Source of the DNA: Candidatus Baldrarchaeota archaeon
GTDB taxonomy: Archaea; Asgardarchaeota; Baldrarchaeia; Baldrarchaeales; DXJG01
NCBI GenBank assembly: GCA_019056805.1
Contig: DXJG01000004.1
Coordinates: 62,001 to 126,000 of the forward strand
Reading direction: 5' to 3'
Length of the DNA stretch: 64,000 nucleotides
The notes below the pieces were generated by a model. That model made no database searches. It was not told where the DNA came from and saw only the letters and a program-made list of their open reading frames with translations. A program made the translations under genes and the position numbers. Shown here piece by piece: positions 17,927 to 26,036 of this stretch (the first letter of the stretch is position 1; each line of letters begins with the position of its first letter).

Positions 17927-18376
17927 GTGAAAAGAACTGTTCTTGGTATCTTTTTAACATTTATCTTTGCATGTGCAATAGTTTATTTTGAAAAATTTTA
18001 CCAATCTATGGGATTACCAGATGTAAGTGATATTTCAGCTTTACAAACATGGCTATATTCTGTTGCAGAGAAAGTTATACCTTTATTGATAATTCCATTC
18101 ACACTTTTCATGAACGGGGATTATATTCCAATCATAGCTTGGGGGATTGCTGGCTTTGCAGGTGGAGCAATAGCTAAAAGCTACAGCAGAGCGTTCCTAA
18201 TATCTTTGATAAGTGTTGGACTAGTTATATTAATCTTAATGCTTTTACCAACGGGACTCAGTGCAATATATGCTCTTGGAGTAGCTTCAATCGAATATGA
18301 CTGGGGAGTCGCTGTCGCCATAACCTTAATAGCTGCACTAATAGGTTCAAGCTTAACAATGAGCGAAGAAGAATAA
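17927..18376 (+). CDS. Unknown integral membrane protein, four helices
   Basis: This 149-residue protein has about four hydrophobic helices and a short acidic tail (MSEEE). The GTG start at 17927 has GGAGGT six bases before it. It lies divergently from the sirtuin gene and 18 bases before the HDAC-fold gene, with which it is probably co-transcribed. No family was recognised. Confidence 0.6.
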   Translation: MKRTVLGIFLTFIFACAIVYFEKFYQSMGLPDVSDISALQTWLYSVAEKVIPLLIIPFTLFMNGDYIPIIAWGIAGFAGGAIAKSYSRAFLISLISVGLVILILMLLPTGLSAIYALGVASIEYDWGVAVAITLIAALIGSSLTMSEEE

Positions 18377-18394
18377 ATTAAAGGTGTTCCTACA

Positions 18395-19357
18395 ATGATT
18401 ACAGGGATAATATGGAGCGACCGATATGCTGAAGAGGGACACATGCTTTTAAAAACAAGATTAAAACCAGCATTCAACTATCTTAAAACAATGAAAATTT
18501 TTGAAAATCCAAATATCAAATTATGTGAACCAATACCTGCTTCTGAAGAAATTATCCAAAAAATACATACAAAGGACATGTTAGTAAAGGTTAAAGCAAC
18601 CGGATACTATGAAATCGCAAAACTAACCGCTGGAGGTTGCGCCCTAGCAGGAGAACTTATATGGAAAGGAGAAATAAACAATGCCTTTGCCTTTACAGCA
18701 GCCGCAGGCCACCATGCATCAAGAGATTTCTTCTGGGGCTTCTGCTACATAAACAACGCAGCAGTCCTCGTAGAAACCCTAAGAGAAAAATACAACGTCA
18801 AAAAAATTTTAATTGTCGACACAGATCCTCATTTTGGAGACGGAACATGGGAAATATTCGAAAACGACGAAAACACATTTCACCTAGAGCTTCACGGTGG
18901 TGGACCCTTAGAACCAAAATTCGGAAAAAACTCTGTCAGCATTCCACTTCCATCAGAAAGCAGAGACGAACATATTCTCTACGCTCTCGAAAAACTTCTA
19001 AAACCAATCACAGAAAAATTCAACCCCGAACTCATAATATGGGAATTTGGACATGATGCACACCACCAAGACTACGGCGCATGGCAACTAACAGTACCTG
19101 GATTCACAAAAATAGCCGAAACACTGGTAAAGATATCCAAAGAAACATGTGATGGAAAACTTATAGTTCTCTTAAGCGGCGGCTCAAACGAAAACGTGGC
19201 AAAACTATCAATATACGGCATCATATCAACCCTCGCCGAAATTCCCTTCAAAGTCAAAGACACAAGCTATTTACATGAACAAAACACAGACATTAAGGAA
19301 GAAATTAGAGATATTATAGAGAAAAATACAGAGAAGGTCCTTGAAATTATATCATGA
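18395..19357 (+). CDS. Histone-deacetylase-fold protein lacking the catalytic tyrosine
   Basis: The arginase/HDAC fold is clear. The charge-relay histidines are H106-H107 in GHHASRDFFWGFCYINNAA. The zinc ligands are D144 and H146 in VDTDPHFGDGT and D221 in EFGHDAHHQDYGAW. The loop that carries the transition-state tyrosine in HDACs (GGGY) reads LSGGSNENVA here, so that tyrosine is missing (S264/N265). The zinc site is intact, so another deacylation chemistry or another substrate class, such as acetylpolyamines, is possible. It shares the region with a sirtuin gene and follows a small membrane protein gene. Start is ATG at 18395 behind AGGTG. Confidence 0.82.
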   Translation: MITGIIWSDRYAEEGHMLLKTRLKPAFNYLKTMKIFENPNIKLCEPIPASEEIIQKIHTKDMLVKVKATGYYEIAKLTAGGCALAGELIWKGEINNAFAFTAAAGHHASRDFFWGFCYINNAAVLVETLREKYNVKKILIVDTDPHFGDGTWEIFENDENTFHLELHGGGPLEPKFGKNSVSIPLPSESRDEHILYALEKLLKPITEKFNPELIIWEFGHDAHHQDYGAWQLTVPGFTKIAETLVKISKETCDGKLIVLLSGGSNENVAKLSIYGIISTLAEIPFKVKDTSYLHEQNTDIKEEIRDIIEKNTEKVLEIIS

Positions 19358-19448
19358 ACTACAATTTTTCCCTAATGTTCCTATTCTTAATTTAGATTTA
19401 ATTCTTCTAGCTTACTATTTTTCTGGGATTGCATTATAGAAGGATACT

Positions 19449-20885
19449 CTACTTACGAGAGGCTCTGACATATACTCTTTTGTTTATATCAGTTTTATAA
19501 TCATTATTTAAGCTATCATTTGCATATGCCCTTGCTCTAATCTTTATTTTACCATTTTTCAAAAATACAAGAGGCACAACTAAAACTTTCCGTTCTACAG
19601 GTTTGATTTCTTCGAGAATGTAGTATCCTTGTGACCAATCTTCTAAAAGTCTAATGGAATTTCTAGGTATTGTATCTTTAAATTCAACTTTAACATTTTT
19701 AAGGGGAATATCCTTAGCATGGTTTTCCAAAATAACTCCAATAGAAGTTTTCTCTCCAACAATATATTCTTTATCGACTTCCATTCTCAATTCGAGTACG
19801 TGGTTTTTTACAGCTTCAAAACTTTTGGAAAGAAGCTTTAAAAACTTATTCTTACCACTAAAATTTTGTCTAATTTTTGTTAGTAGTTTGGTGACTGTTT
19901 TGATAGTTAAATTTGTAGATGAGGTTATAAATTCGGAAAATATTTTAGTTGTAGGATCATTAACATTGTTTAAATATTTCTGGGCAATTTCTAAAGCATC
20001 TGTGAGATTCCATGCTATAAGGTTGAACAGTGCAGCTTTAAAAGCCCAAAAAGCATTTTTAGTGCTTAAGTAGATTTTCTGATATAGTTTTGATGCTTCA
20101 GAATATAAATCTCGGTTAAAATCTTCAGCTAAAACATGCTGTAGTAACATTCCACTTTCTTTAAGGTTAAAGTGTTCTTCAAATCTTTTCAAAAAGTTTA
20201 GAAACATGAAAATATTTTTTATTTTTTCCTCTCCGATGTAAGAACTTGTGGATATGCCTGGAAAGTATTCTGGGAAATGTTTACATTTATCGGGGGTTAA
20301 AATTACAGTTAAAACTTTGCTCCAATATTCTCTACTTTCAATGAATTCTGGTAAAAGTAGATGAAATGCTTCAGAGATCAGGAATGTTTCATAAGGTTTT
20401 TCAAGTAAAGAAACATCAAGAAAAACTTTCTCATTATTCCTAATTAAAATTTTACCTAAATTTTTCTTTAAACTGATTACTGGAACCTTTCTTGGTTTGC
20501 AATTACATAAGTATTTCAGTTTTTCTAAGATTTTTAGAAATTCTTTGTGGATTTTAGCTGAAAGTTCTGGTAGTGTTGGTGGCTTTTCAATTTTTTCTTC
20601 AAAGCGTATCAAAAGTTTGGTTTTTCCTTCTAGTAATTTCTTTATTTTTTCGAAGTCTTTAAGGCTGAATGTATCTGCGCCGGAAAGAAAACCTCCTTGG
20701 AGGAAATAGTATATGCGAACGGAGTTCTCAAAATAACTGATAACAATGTATTCTATAGGTCCAATTTTGTAGTATAGCGTTCCTTTCTTTTTAATTCTTA
20801 AAACTTCTACCCTTTTTGCTCTTTTTGCTTCAAATTCTTCTTTTGCAAACTCTCTTAAACTAAGAAATATTTGTCGTTCAGTCAT
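19449..20885 (-). CDS. Unknown protein with C-terminal immunoglobulin-like beta domain
   Basis: This 478-residue protein has no family I can name. The first 120 residues mix strands and charged helices, the middle is strongly helical and may be repeat-like (about residues 120-360), and the last 105 residues form a beta domain (SIGVILENHAKDIPLKNVKVEF and on). That pattern is usual for CARDB/NEW3-type domains in archaeal proteins. No signal peptide or membrane helix is evident. The start ATG at 20885 overlaps the stop of the TIM-barrel gene upstream (ATGA-type), so the two are translationally coupled. Confidence 0.6.
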   Translation of the reverse strand: MTERQIFLSLREFAKEEFEAKRAKRVEVLRIKKKGTLYYKIGPIEYIVISYFENSVRIYYFLQGGFLSGADTFSLKDFEKIKKLLEGKTKLLIRFEEKIEKPPTLPELSAKIHKEFLKILEKLKYLCNCKPRKVPVISLKKNLGKILIRNNEKVFLDVSLLEKPYETFLISEAFHLLLPEFIESREYWSKVLTVILTPDKCKHFPEYFPGISTSSYIGEEKIKNIFMFLNFLKRFEEHFNLKESGMLLQHVLAEDFNRDLYSEASKLYQKIYLSTKNAFWAFKAALFNLIAWNLTDALEIAQKYLNNVNDPTTKIFSEFITSSTNLTIKTVTKLLTKIRQNFSGKNKFLKLLSKSFEAVKNHVLELRMEVDKEYIVGEKTSIGVILENHAKDIPLKNVKVEFKDTIPRNSIRLLEDWSQGYYILEEIKPVERKVLVVPLVFLKNGKIKIRARAYANDSLNNDYKTDINKRVYVRASRK

Positions 20886-21610
20886 AGGGAGGTTCCCTTT
20901 ATCTTTTTGTAAGCTTCAAAAGCTGCATTATAAGTTTCATGCATTTCCTCTTCACTTGTAACCCCAACAGCTACACTGTCCACGTATTTATACACAAATT
21001 CAAAAGCTTCTAAAGGTTTAATTTTACCAGCAGCTAAAGGCTTAATAGCAATTACTGTACGACTACAAGATTTAATAGCTTCCAGAGACTCGTTAAAGTC
21101 TGGATCCATAGCGTAGCCAATTTTGTTAAGGGGAGCTAAAACCACCTCTACGGGAACGTTTTCGTTTTCAACCCATTTTAAAGTTATACCTGGTTGATGC
21201 GTAGCTAAACCTGGAGTGATTCCAAAATCTTCTAAAATTTTAACATTTTTACTCACAACGTCTAGATTTCTTCTATCAGCAATTTCGGCATGAATAGCTA
21301 CAACTTCAGGTTCTAAAGGTTCTAATGTCTTTATTCTAGCTATTAATCTATCATCGGTGAAATCTGTACTATAAACTACAAAAGGTTTAACATTGCTTCG
21401 CTTAGAAGCTTCAATCAAGGCTTTTATAGTTTTATCAGCAAGTAATTGAACAGCTTTAACACCGAATTCAAAACTTTTAATGAAAAGCCTAACCATGTTT
21501 TCAGGCTGCATATAAAACGTCATATAATACTTGAACGCTCTTACACCAAATTGTCCAGCCCCAATAAAAGGACTTGTACCCATCAAAAGTCGAGGCACTT
21601 TAACACTCAT
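20882..21610 (-). CDS. TIM-barrel protein, aldo/keto-reductase-like
   Basis: The start LLMGTSPFIGAGQFG and the end VIAIKPLAAGKI...DSVAVGVTSEEEMHETYNAAFEA resemble the beginning and end of aldo/keto reductase barrels. I do not see the full catalytic tetrad (Asp, Tyr, Lys, His in their usual settings), so the chemistry is uncertain; other barrel enzymes are possible. The ATG at 21610 with GGGGA upstream is preferred to the GTG at 21640. The stop overlaps the start of the next gene by four bases. Confidence 0.55.
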   Translation of the reverse strand: MSVKVPRLLMGTSPFIGAGQFGVRAFKYYMTFYMQPENMVRLFIKSFEFGVKAVQLLADKTIKALIEASKRSNVKPFVVYSTDFTDDRLIARIKTLEPLEPEVVAIHAEIADRRNLDVVSKNVKILEDFGITPGLATHQPGITLKWVENENVPVEVVLAPLNKIGYAMDPDFNESLEAIKSCSRTVIAIKPLAAGKIKPLEAFEFVYKYVDSVAVGVTSEEEMHETYNAAFEAYKKIKGTSL

Positions 21611-21752
21611 ACCCAATCCCCAAAATACATAGAATTCCACATCTTAAAAGTTTGTTGAAAGAAAACTAAGTTCATAAAATAATTTTAGCAAGGAAATACT
21701 AAGAATGCGATTCTAAGGACTCTAAAAAGAAGTTGGAAAGGAATTAAATGTT

Positions 21753-22454
21753 TTACAGCTTTTTCTTTACAACCGCCACTGCTATGATTATTATAATAGC
21801 AGCAATTGTGCCACCTGTTACTGGTATGAACCATTCGCTGATTCCTAGATGTACATCTGTGCTTTTAATCTTTATTTCTAGCTCGTAGCCCATGTATTTG
21901 CTATATCCTTCAAGTAAAACTCCTGAAGCTTTATCATACACTAGGTAAAATTTGTTACCATCAGCTGTTTCATTGCCAAATATTATAACATGTCTTGGAA
22001 GACCTAGATAGAAGGCTGCAGAATTCTCTTTAATTAATTGTACATTGTTTTCTCTAGCTGCCTCAGTAATATTGTCCCACACGGGTTGGACCACTAAACT
22101 TAAGCTGAAGGGCCAGAAACCTATTGCAAGGTTAAAGCCGATTATAGATAAATCGACATTTTCGGCTGTTAAATTACCAATTATAATATCCGCGTAAGCC
22201 TTTGTCTCCGTGATATTTGTGAAAGTTAATGCTATAGTGTCTCTAGCTGAAATATTAACTTTAACAAGTCCTGTACCTGGGTCCCACCACCATAGAAGAT
22301 CTTCCATGCATTTTACAACTTCCCACTCTACCGTTTGACCTACTTCTACACGCCAACTTGATGCTGCAGCTACGCTATAAAATGCAGTGTAGGTTAGAAT
22401 AAGGGCGGAAAATGCAAATAGTAACGTTATTTTCATATACTTCCCAATTTTCAT
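21753..22454 (-). CDS. Secreted, membrane-anchored protein of the ECF/DUF4430 operon
   Basis: It has an N-terminal signal segment (ITLLFAFSALILTYTAFYSVAAAS), an extracellular beta-rich body with many NxT/S sites and a C-terminal membrane anchor (GGTIAAIIIIIAVAVVKKKL). The ATG at 22454 has GGAGGT nine bases before it. It is the last gene of a three-gene run with an ECF substrate-binding subunit and a DUF4430 protein, so it may present a ligand to the transporter or mark the cell surface. Family unknown. Confidence 0.6.
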   Translation of the reverse strand: MKIGKYMKITLLFAFSALILTYTAFYSVAAASSWRVEVGQTVEWEVVKCMEDLLWWWDPGTGLVKVNISARDTIALTFTNITETKAYADIIIGNLTAENVDLSIIGFNLAIGFWPFSLSLVVQPVWDNITEAARENNVQLIKENSAAFYLGLPRHVIIFGNETADGNKFYLVYDKASGVLLEGYSKYMGYELEIKIKSTDVHLGISEWFIPVTGGTIAAIIIIIAVAVVKKKL

Positions 22455-22494
22455 TTTTCTACCTCCAATTTCCATTTTAAAGTGTTAAATTTAT

Positions 22495-22956
22495 TTAGTA
22501 GGAGAGTAGTTTTGTTATGTTTGAGAATTGTGAGGGCCAATATTTCCATTCAACAATATCATCGCTGTTTAGATAGTATTTGTTTGCTGCTACCATTGGA
22601 AGTTCTCCATTAACCCAGTACTGCCACCACATATTGTTATTATTCTCGTTGTTTCTAACGCCATTTATGGCGTCGATAAAGACATAGGGACCTTCATAAT
22701 GATATTCTACGCTAGCTACTAGCAATAAGGCATGTAAAACTGTTGTATTAGGTGGATCTAAGTTAATTCCCGTAAATTTTTGAGTACTTCCATTTCCGTA
22801 ATCGATTATAATTGTAATGTTATAAGCTGGCTTGATTTCATGTTGAGGATTTTCTATTGGAGAGTATTCTGGTGCCAAATACATCAATATTGTAAGAGCT
22901 GACACGTAGACAATTACCATGAGGAGAAGTAGGGTTATGGTGAGTTTTCTTTCCAT
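22495..22956 (-). CDS. Extracytoplasmic DUF4430 (transcobalamin-like) protein
   Basis: After a signal anchor (LTITLLLLMVIVYVSALTILMYL) the protein shows the DUF4430 signature MWWQYWVNGELP followed by a KYYLNSDDIVEWKYW tail. DUF4430 is related to the C-terminal domain of transcobalamin/intrinsic factor and is often found beside corrinoid uptake genes. The start overlaps the ECF S-component gene by 22 bases and has GGAGG upstream. It is probably an extracellular ligand-binding aid for the transporter. Confidence 0.75.
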   Translation of the reverse strand: MERKLTITLLLLMVIVYVSALTILMYLAPEYSPIENPQHEIKPAYNITIIIDYGNGSTQKFTGINLDPPNTTVLHALLLVASVEYHYEGPYVFIDAINGVRNNENNNNMWWQYWVNGELPMVAANKYYLNSDDIVEWKYWPSQFSNITKLLSY

Positions 22957-23528
22957 TTAATTTCCTCCGTTACTCCGTTGCCTATACCTAGAACGTTTTT
23001 CAATGCTTTTGACACAGGGATTAATAGTGCTCCGAAGATCATTGTGTTACTTATAACGTGTACAATTGAAAACCATGCCCCTGCTATTAAAACGAGAAGA
23101 AGCTGATGTTCCAATCCAAAAGCTATGGCGTATGCGAAATTCGTGGCCAAATCATATATGATTGTAAGTATACCTCCTAAAGCGGCGGCTCTCAACATTT
23201 TCTCCGAGTTATGGCTGGAAACGTTTAAAATTCTGTTTGCTACACCGCCAATTGCACCGATAAATGCCATACAACTTACTTGTGCAGCAAAAATAGGTGG
23301 AACTGGTCCGCCCCAAGGATTCCATGCTGCATAAATACTCATTGCTATGAGCCCTACTAGGGTTCCAATGTATGAACCATAGAGATATCCAGTTATGAAA
23401 ACCATAAAAGTCATTAGTTCAATGTTTGGAATCATCGATAATGTATATGCGGATGCTATTGCCATACTAGCAAATATAGCTGTTATGGAGATTCTTCTAC
23501 TTTTCAATTTAGTCGATGAAGTATCCAT
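22935..23528 (-). CDS. ECF transporter substrate-binding (S) component
   Basis: This membrane protein of about 195 residues has roughly six helices and the ECF S-component style: the start RRISITAIFASMAIASAYTL and the loop SIYAAWNPWGGPVPPIFAAQ. It binds a vitamin and docks to an energising ECF module, whose A and T genes are not in the window. Pairing with a DUF4430 protein suggests a corrinoid or related cofactor; that is inference from context. The ATG at 23528 follows GGTGAGGG closely; a TTG at 23540 is an alternative start. A perfect inverted repeat lies right upstream. Confidence 0.8.
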   Translation of the reverse strand: MDTSSTKLKSRRISITAIFASMAIASAYTLSMIPNIELMTFMVFITGYLYGSYIGTLVGLIAMSIYAAWNPWGGPVPPIFAAQVSCMAFIGAIGGVANRILNVSSHNSEKMLRAAALGGILTIIYDLATNFAYAIAFGLEHQLLLVLIAGAWFSIVHVISNTMIFGALLIPVSKALKNVLGIGNGVTEEIKWKENSP

Positions 23529-23543
23529 GCCCTCACCCAAACA

Positions 23544-23564
23544 TGTAGGATATTTTATCCTACA
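23544..23564 (-). promoter_or_regulatory. Perfect 9-bp inverted repeat, putative operator of the ECF operon
   Basis: TGTAGGATA, three bases, then TATCCTACA. It lies between the ECF start codon and a TATA-like box (23576-23587 on the minus strand, AGTATAAATATT), covering the expected transcript start. A repressor bound here would block initiation, so it is a good operator candidate. The regulator is unknown. Confidence 0.55.
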
Positions 23565-23575
23565 ATATGAAAATC

Positions 23576-23587
23576 AATATTTATACT
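23576..23587 (-). promoter_or_regulatory. TATA-like box of the ECF/DUF4430 operon
   Basis: Minus-strand AGTATAAATATT, about 26 bases before the centre of the inverted repeat at 23544-23564. Confidence 0.45.
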
Positions 23588-23705
23588 TTACGATCAAGAA
23601 AAATCTACGATAACCTGTAATTTTTCCAGAATGTTAATAGCATCAAGTTATAATATCCAATAAAAAAAATAGGAGATTAAGATTTCGAATCCTACGTCTT
23701 AGAAG

Positions 23706-24644
23706 TTACGTTACATTGTCTTGAAATGTAAATGAGAGTTCTCCGACACCTTGTATGTTCGTCCTAACATCTATCCTATGAATCCCCGAAGGTAATTTTG
23801 TTCCGCTAACCATAATTGTCATTTTATCGTTTTCTTTAAATGTTAACGGATTTGAAAACGATATATCGCTGGATTTTACTTCTTTGCCACCAATGTTGAT
23901 ATATGTTGCGTTAACATCCATTAATATCCCGTCTACTTTCAATTCTATTGGTGCTATGAGTACAACGTCCCCAACATTGTTGTGGAATGTTAGTTCAAAT
24001 CCGTTTTTAACGTTTTTTAGTGTTCCAGGTACATATATTCTTGAAATAATTGCTGGCATCATTGTTCTGACTGTTTCTGGAATTATTACAGGAGGAACTG
24101 ACATCATCTGAGGGATTGTTGGTTGAGGCGGCTTTGCCTCTGGAACTTTTGGAACTTCACTTACTGGTTCCATACTTCTTAACCTAGCAAAGTCTATAAT
24201 TATTGATATTTCCTTACCAACAGAGATCTTTGCAGAAATAAAATCAGGATTTTCTGGTAAATTAATCGTACTTCCTATGGTTTCTATATATCCTTGTGGA
24301 ATAGTATCACTCCACCTTTTTAGGAGAGCAGCTATTTCTTTTCCCTTCATATCCTTCTTAATGGGTTCAAAAGTAGCTCTGTATGTGCGTCTTTCAACTT
24401 CGTATGCTGCTCTCCAAAGAGCACCTTCAATTCCACCGTACATTGCCCCTTTTGCAACTCTAGCGACACTTGCGACAGTTTTCAATAACCCAAATCCACC
24501 TTTTTTCTTTGCTCTAAAAGTGAATTTATAATTTCCCTCTCCATGCCCTGGTTCTAACAACTCGTCTACATGATAGGTAGAATTGTCGTTTTTCATTTTT
24601 TCAGCTGCTTCATTCAGTTTCTTAGCTAATTCCTCAACTCTCAT
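23706..24644 (-). CDS. Unknown cytoplasmic protein with proline-rich linker and C-terminal beta domain
   Basis: This 312-residue protein has three parts: an N-terminal domain of about 165 residues with a glycine/alanine segment (SVARVAKGAMYGGIEGALWRA), a proline-rich linker (PKVPEAKPPQPTIPQMMSVPP) and a beta-sandwich-like end. The last resembles immunoglobulin-like domains that bind partners. No signal peptide was found. It stands alone with a leader of roughly 90 bases that contains a GGGAG/CTCCC inverted repeat (24686-24700 region). No function can be given. Confidence 0.6.
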   Translation of the reverse strand: MRVEELAKKLNEAAEKMKNDNSTYHVDELLEPGHGEGNYKFTFRAKKKGGFGLLKTVASVARVAKGAMYGGIEGALWRAAYEVERRTYRATFEPIKKDMKGKEIAALLKRWSDTIPQGYIETIGSTINLPENPDFISAKISVGKEISIIIDFARLRSMEPVSEVPKVPEAKPPQPTIPQMMSVPPVIIPETVRTMMPAIISRIYVPGTLKNVKNGFELTFHNNVGDVVLIAPIELKVDGILMDVNATYINIGGKEVKSSDISFSNPLTFKENDKMTIMVSGTKLPSGIHRIDVRTNIQGVGELSFTFQDNVT

Positions 24645-24754
24645 AAAGACTTCCCCTATTCATCAATTATGAATGCTAAGAAGGGAGTATATCTCCCCTC
24701 TCAGCACTCAAGACAATAGGGAGCATTCTTATCTAAATAGTGGGTTTAAAGTCG

Positions 24755-24765
24755 TATTTAAATTT
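24755..24765 (-). promoter_or_regulatory. TATA-like box upstream of the 312-residue unknown gene
   Basis: Minus-strand AATTTAAATAC about 110 bases before the ATG at 24644, giving an expected transcript start near 24735 and a long leader. Confidence 0.35.
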
Positions 24766-24871
24766 TGCTTTATCTAAATGAAGAATTAAATTTTGAACCT
24801 AAAATAGGGCTTCGCTAAAAACAAGTGATCAATCCTAATGATGAAAAATTATTAAATATTGTTAGTAAAAT

Positions 24872-25900
24872 CTATTTCTTCCTTATAGTTTGTCTAAAGT
24901 CTCCAAGAATTGCTGAGGGTGGAGGTAGATCTATCATTGTAACAAGACCTGGTTTTGCTTTAAGAACTCGTGGAATCATGTTAACAACCATTGCAACCGT
25001 TGCTAAATCCCCTGGAGTTCCCATACTATTCCTCCAATGTAACCTTGGATTACCTTCTATTACAACTTCTTCGTAATCTTCAGCTCCCACAGCAGCTACA
25101 AGCTCCAATTTAATAACCTCCTCCCCATTAATATATCCTAGTCCTAATCCTCGTATTCCAGCAACCTCTCCAGGCTTCACCTTAAAATACTCCGTTTCTA
25201 AGGTTTTTTCAGCAATTACTGGTTCTTGAACCTCTTCAATTTTATCAATTTTCCACCCTAAAGCAGTGGCGACTAACATAATTGATTCAGCATAACCTAC
25301 ATGAGCTGTAATTTCTCCAGCATCAAGCTTCCGCTTAAACTCCTCTGGACTAAGACCCAAGCCAATTTTCTTTTGAAAAGAATATCTACGTTTTGCAGCA
25401 TCAAGAGATCTTACAGCTTTTATATTTTCAACGGTTTCGCAAACCCCGGTAAAAGTAGCAACTAAAGTATCAAATATGAAACCAGGATTCACGCCAGATC
25501 CTAGCACAGTTACACCATACTCTTTAGCCAACTTATCCAATTTTTCACTAAGCTCTGGATATCTGTAGTATGGATAAGCCAAAGTTTCACACGTGGAAAT
25601 AACGCTTGAGCCAGCTTTAACAGCTTGAACTATTTGAGGATATACTTTGTCTAAGTAAGAGCCGGTGGCATGCAATGTTATATCTGGCTTACTTTCAGAA
25701 AAAACTAAGGAAGCATCACTGGACACTACGACACCTAGTTTTTCTTCTAACCCCAAAATGTCTCCAAGATCTCTACCAACTTTTTCAGGAGAAACATCTA
25801 TGGCTCCAACAATCTCAATACCCTTTTTTGCGAGTATAAATTTAGCTATACGAACTCCTATAGCTCCAACACCATAAATAACAGCACGTACATTTTCCAT
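24872..25900 (-). CDS. NAD(P)-binding dehydrogenase, 2,4-diaminopentanoate-dehydrogenase-like
   Basis: The N-terminal Rossmann loop VIYGVGAIGVRIAKFIL is followed by a DapB-type layout: ITLHATGSYLDKVYPQ, STCETLAYPYY, and VLGSGVNPGFIFDTL, a signature of the 2,4-diaminopentanoate dehydrogenase/DapB-like family. Clostridial members act in ornithine fermentation, but most archaeal homologues have not been tested. The ATG at 25900 has GGAGGTTGTTCA before it. The gap of 136 bases to the HdrD-like gene makes co-transcription possible but not certain. Confidence 0.75.
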   Translation of the reverse strand: MENVRAVIYGVGAIGVRIAKFILAKKGIEIVGAIDVSPEKVGRDLGDILGLEEKLGVVVSSDASLVFSESKPDITLHATGSYLDKVYPQIVQAVKAGSSVISTCETLAYPYYRYPELSEKLDKLAKEYGVTVLGSGVNPGFIFDTLVATFTGVCETVENIKAVRSLDAAKRRYSFQKKIGLGLSPEEFKRKLDAGEITAHVGYAESIMLVATALGWKIDKIEEVQEPVIAEKTLETEYFKVKPGEVAGIRGLGLGYINGEEVIKLELVAAVGAEDYEEVVIEGNPRLHWRNSMGTPGDLATVAMVVNMIPRVLKAKPGLVTMIDLPPPSAILGDFRQTIRKK

Positions 25901-26036
25901 TGAACAACCTCCAACAATATAAGATGGTTGTATAAGACATTAAAGTTGTAGACTTAAATTGATGTCGTTGTCTGCATATATCTTAGTTGTATCAGCTTAA
26001 AATATAATAATAAAAAGAACTGTTGGCGTGTGTTGT

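Noticed and set aside
23670..23705. TTCGAAT-containing stretch that recalls a tRNA T-loop
   Set aside because: No matching acceptor stem, anticodon arm or D-arm within reach.
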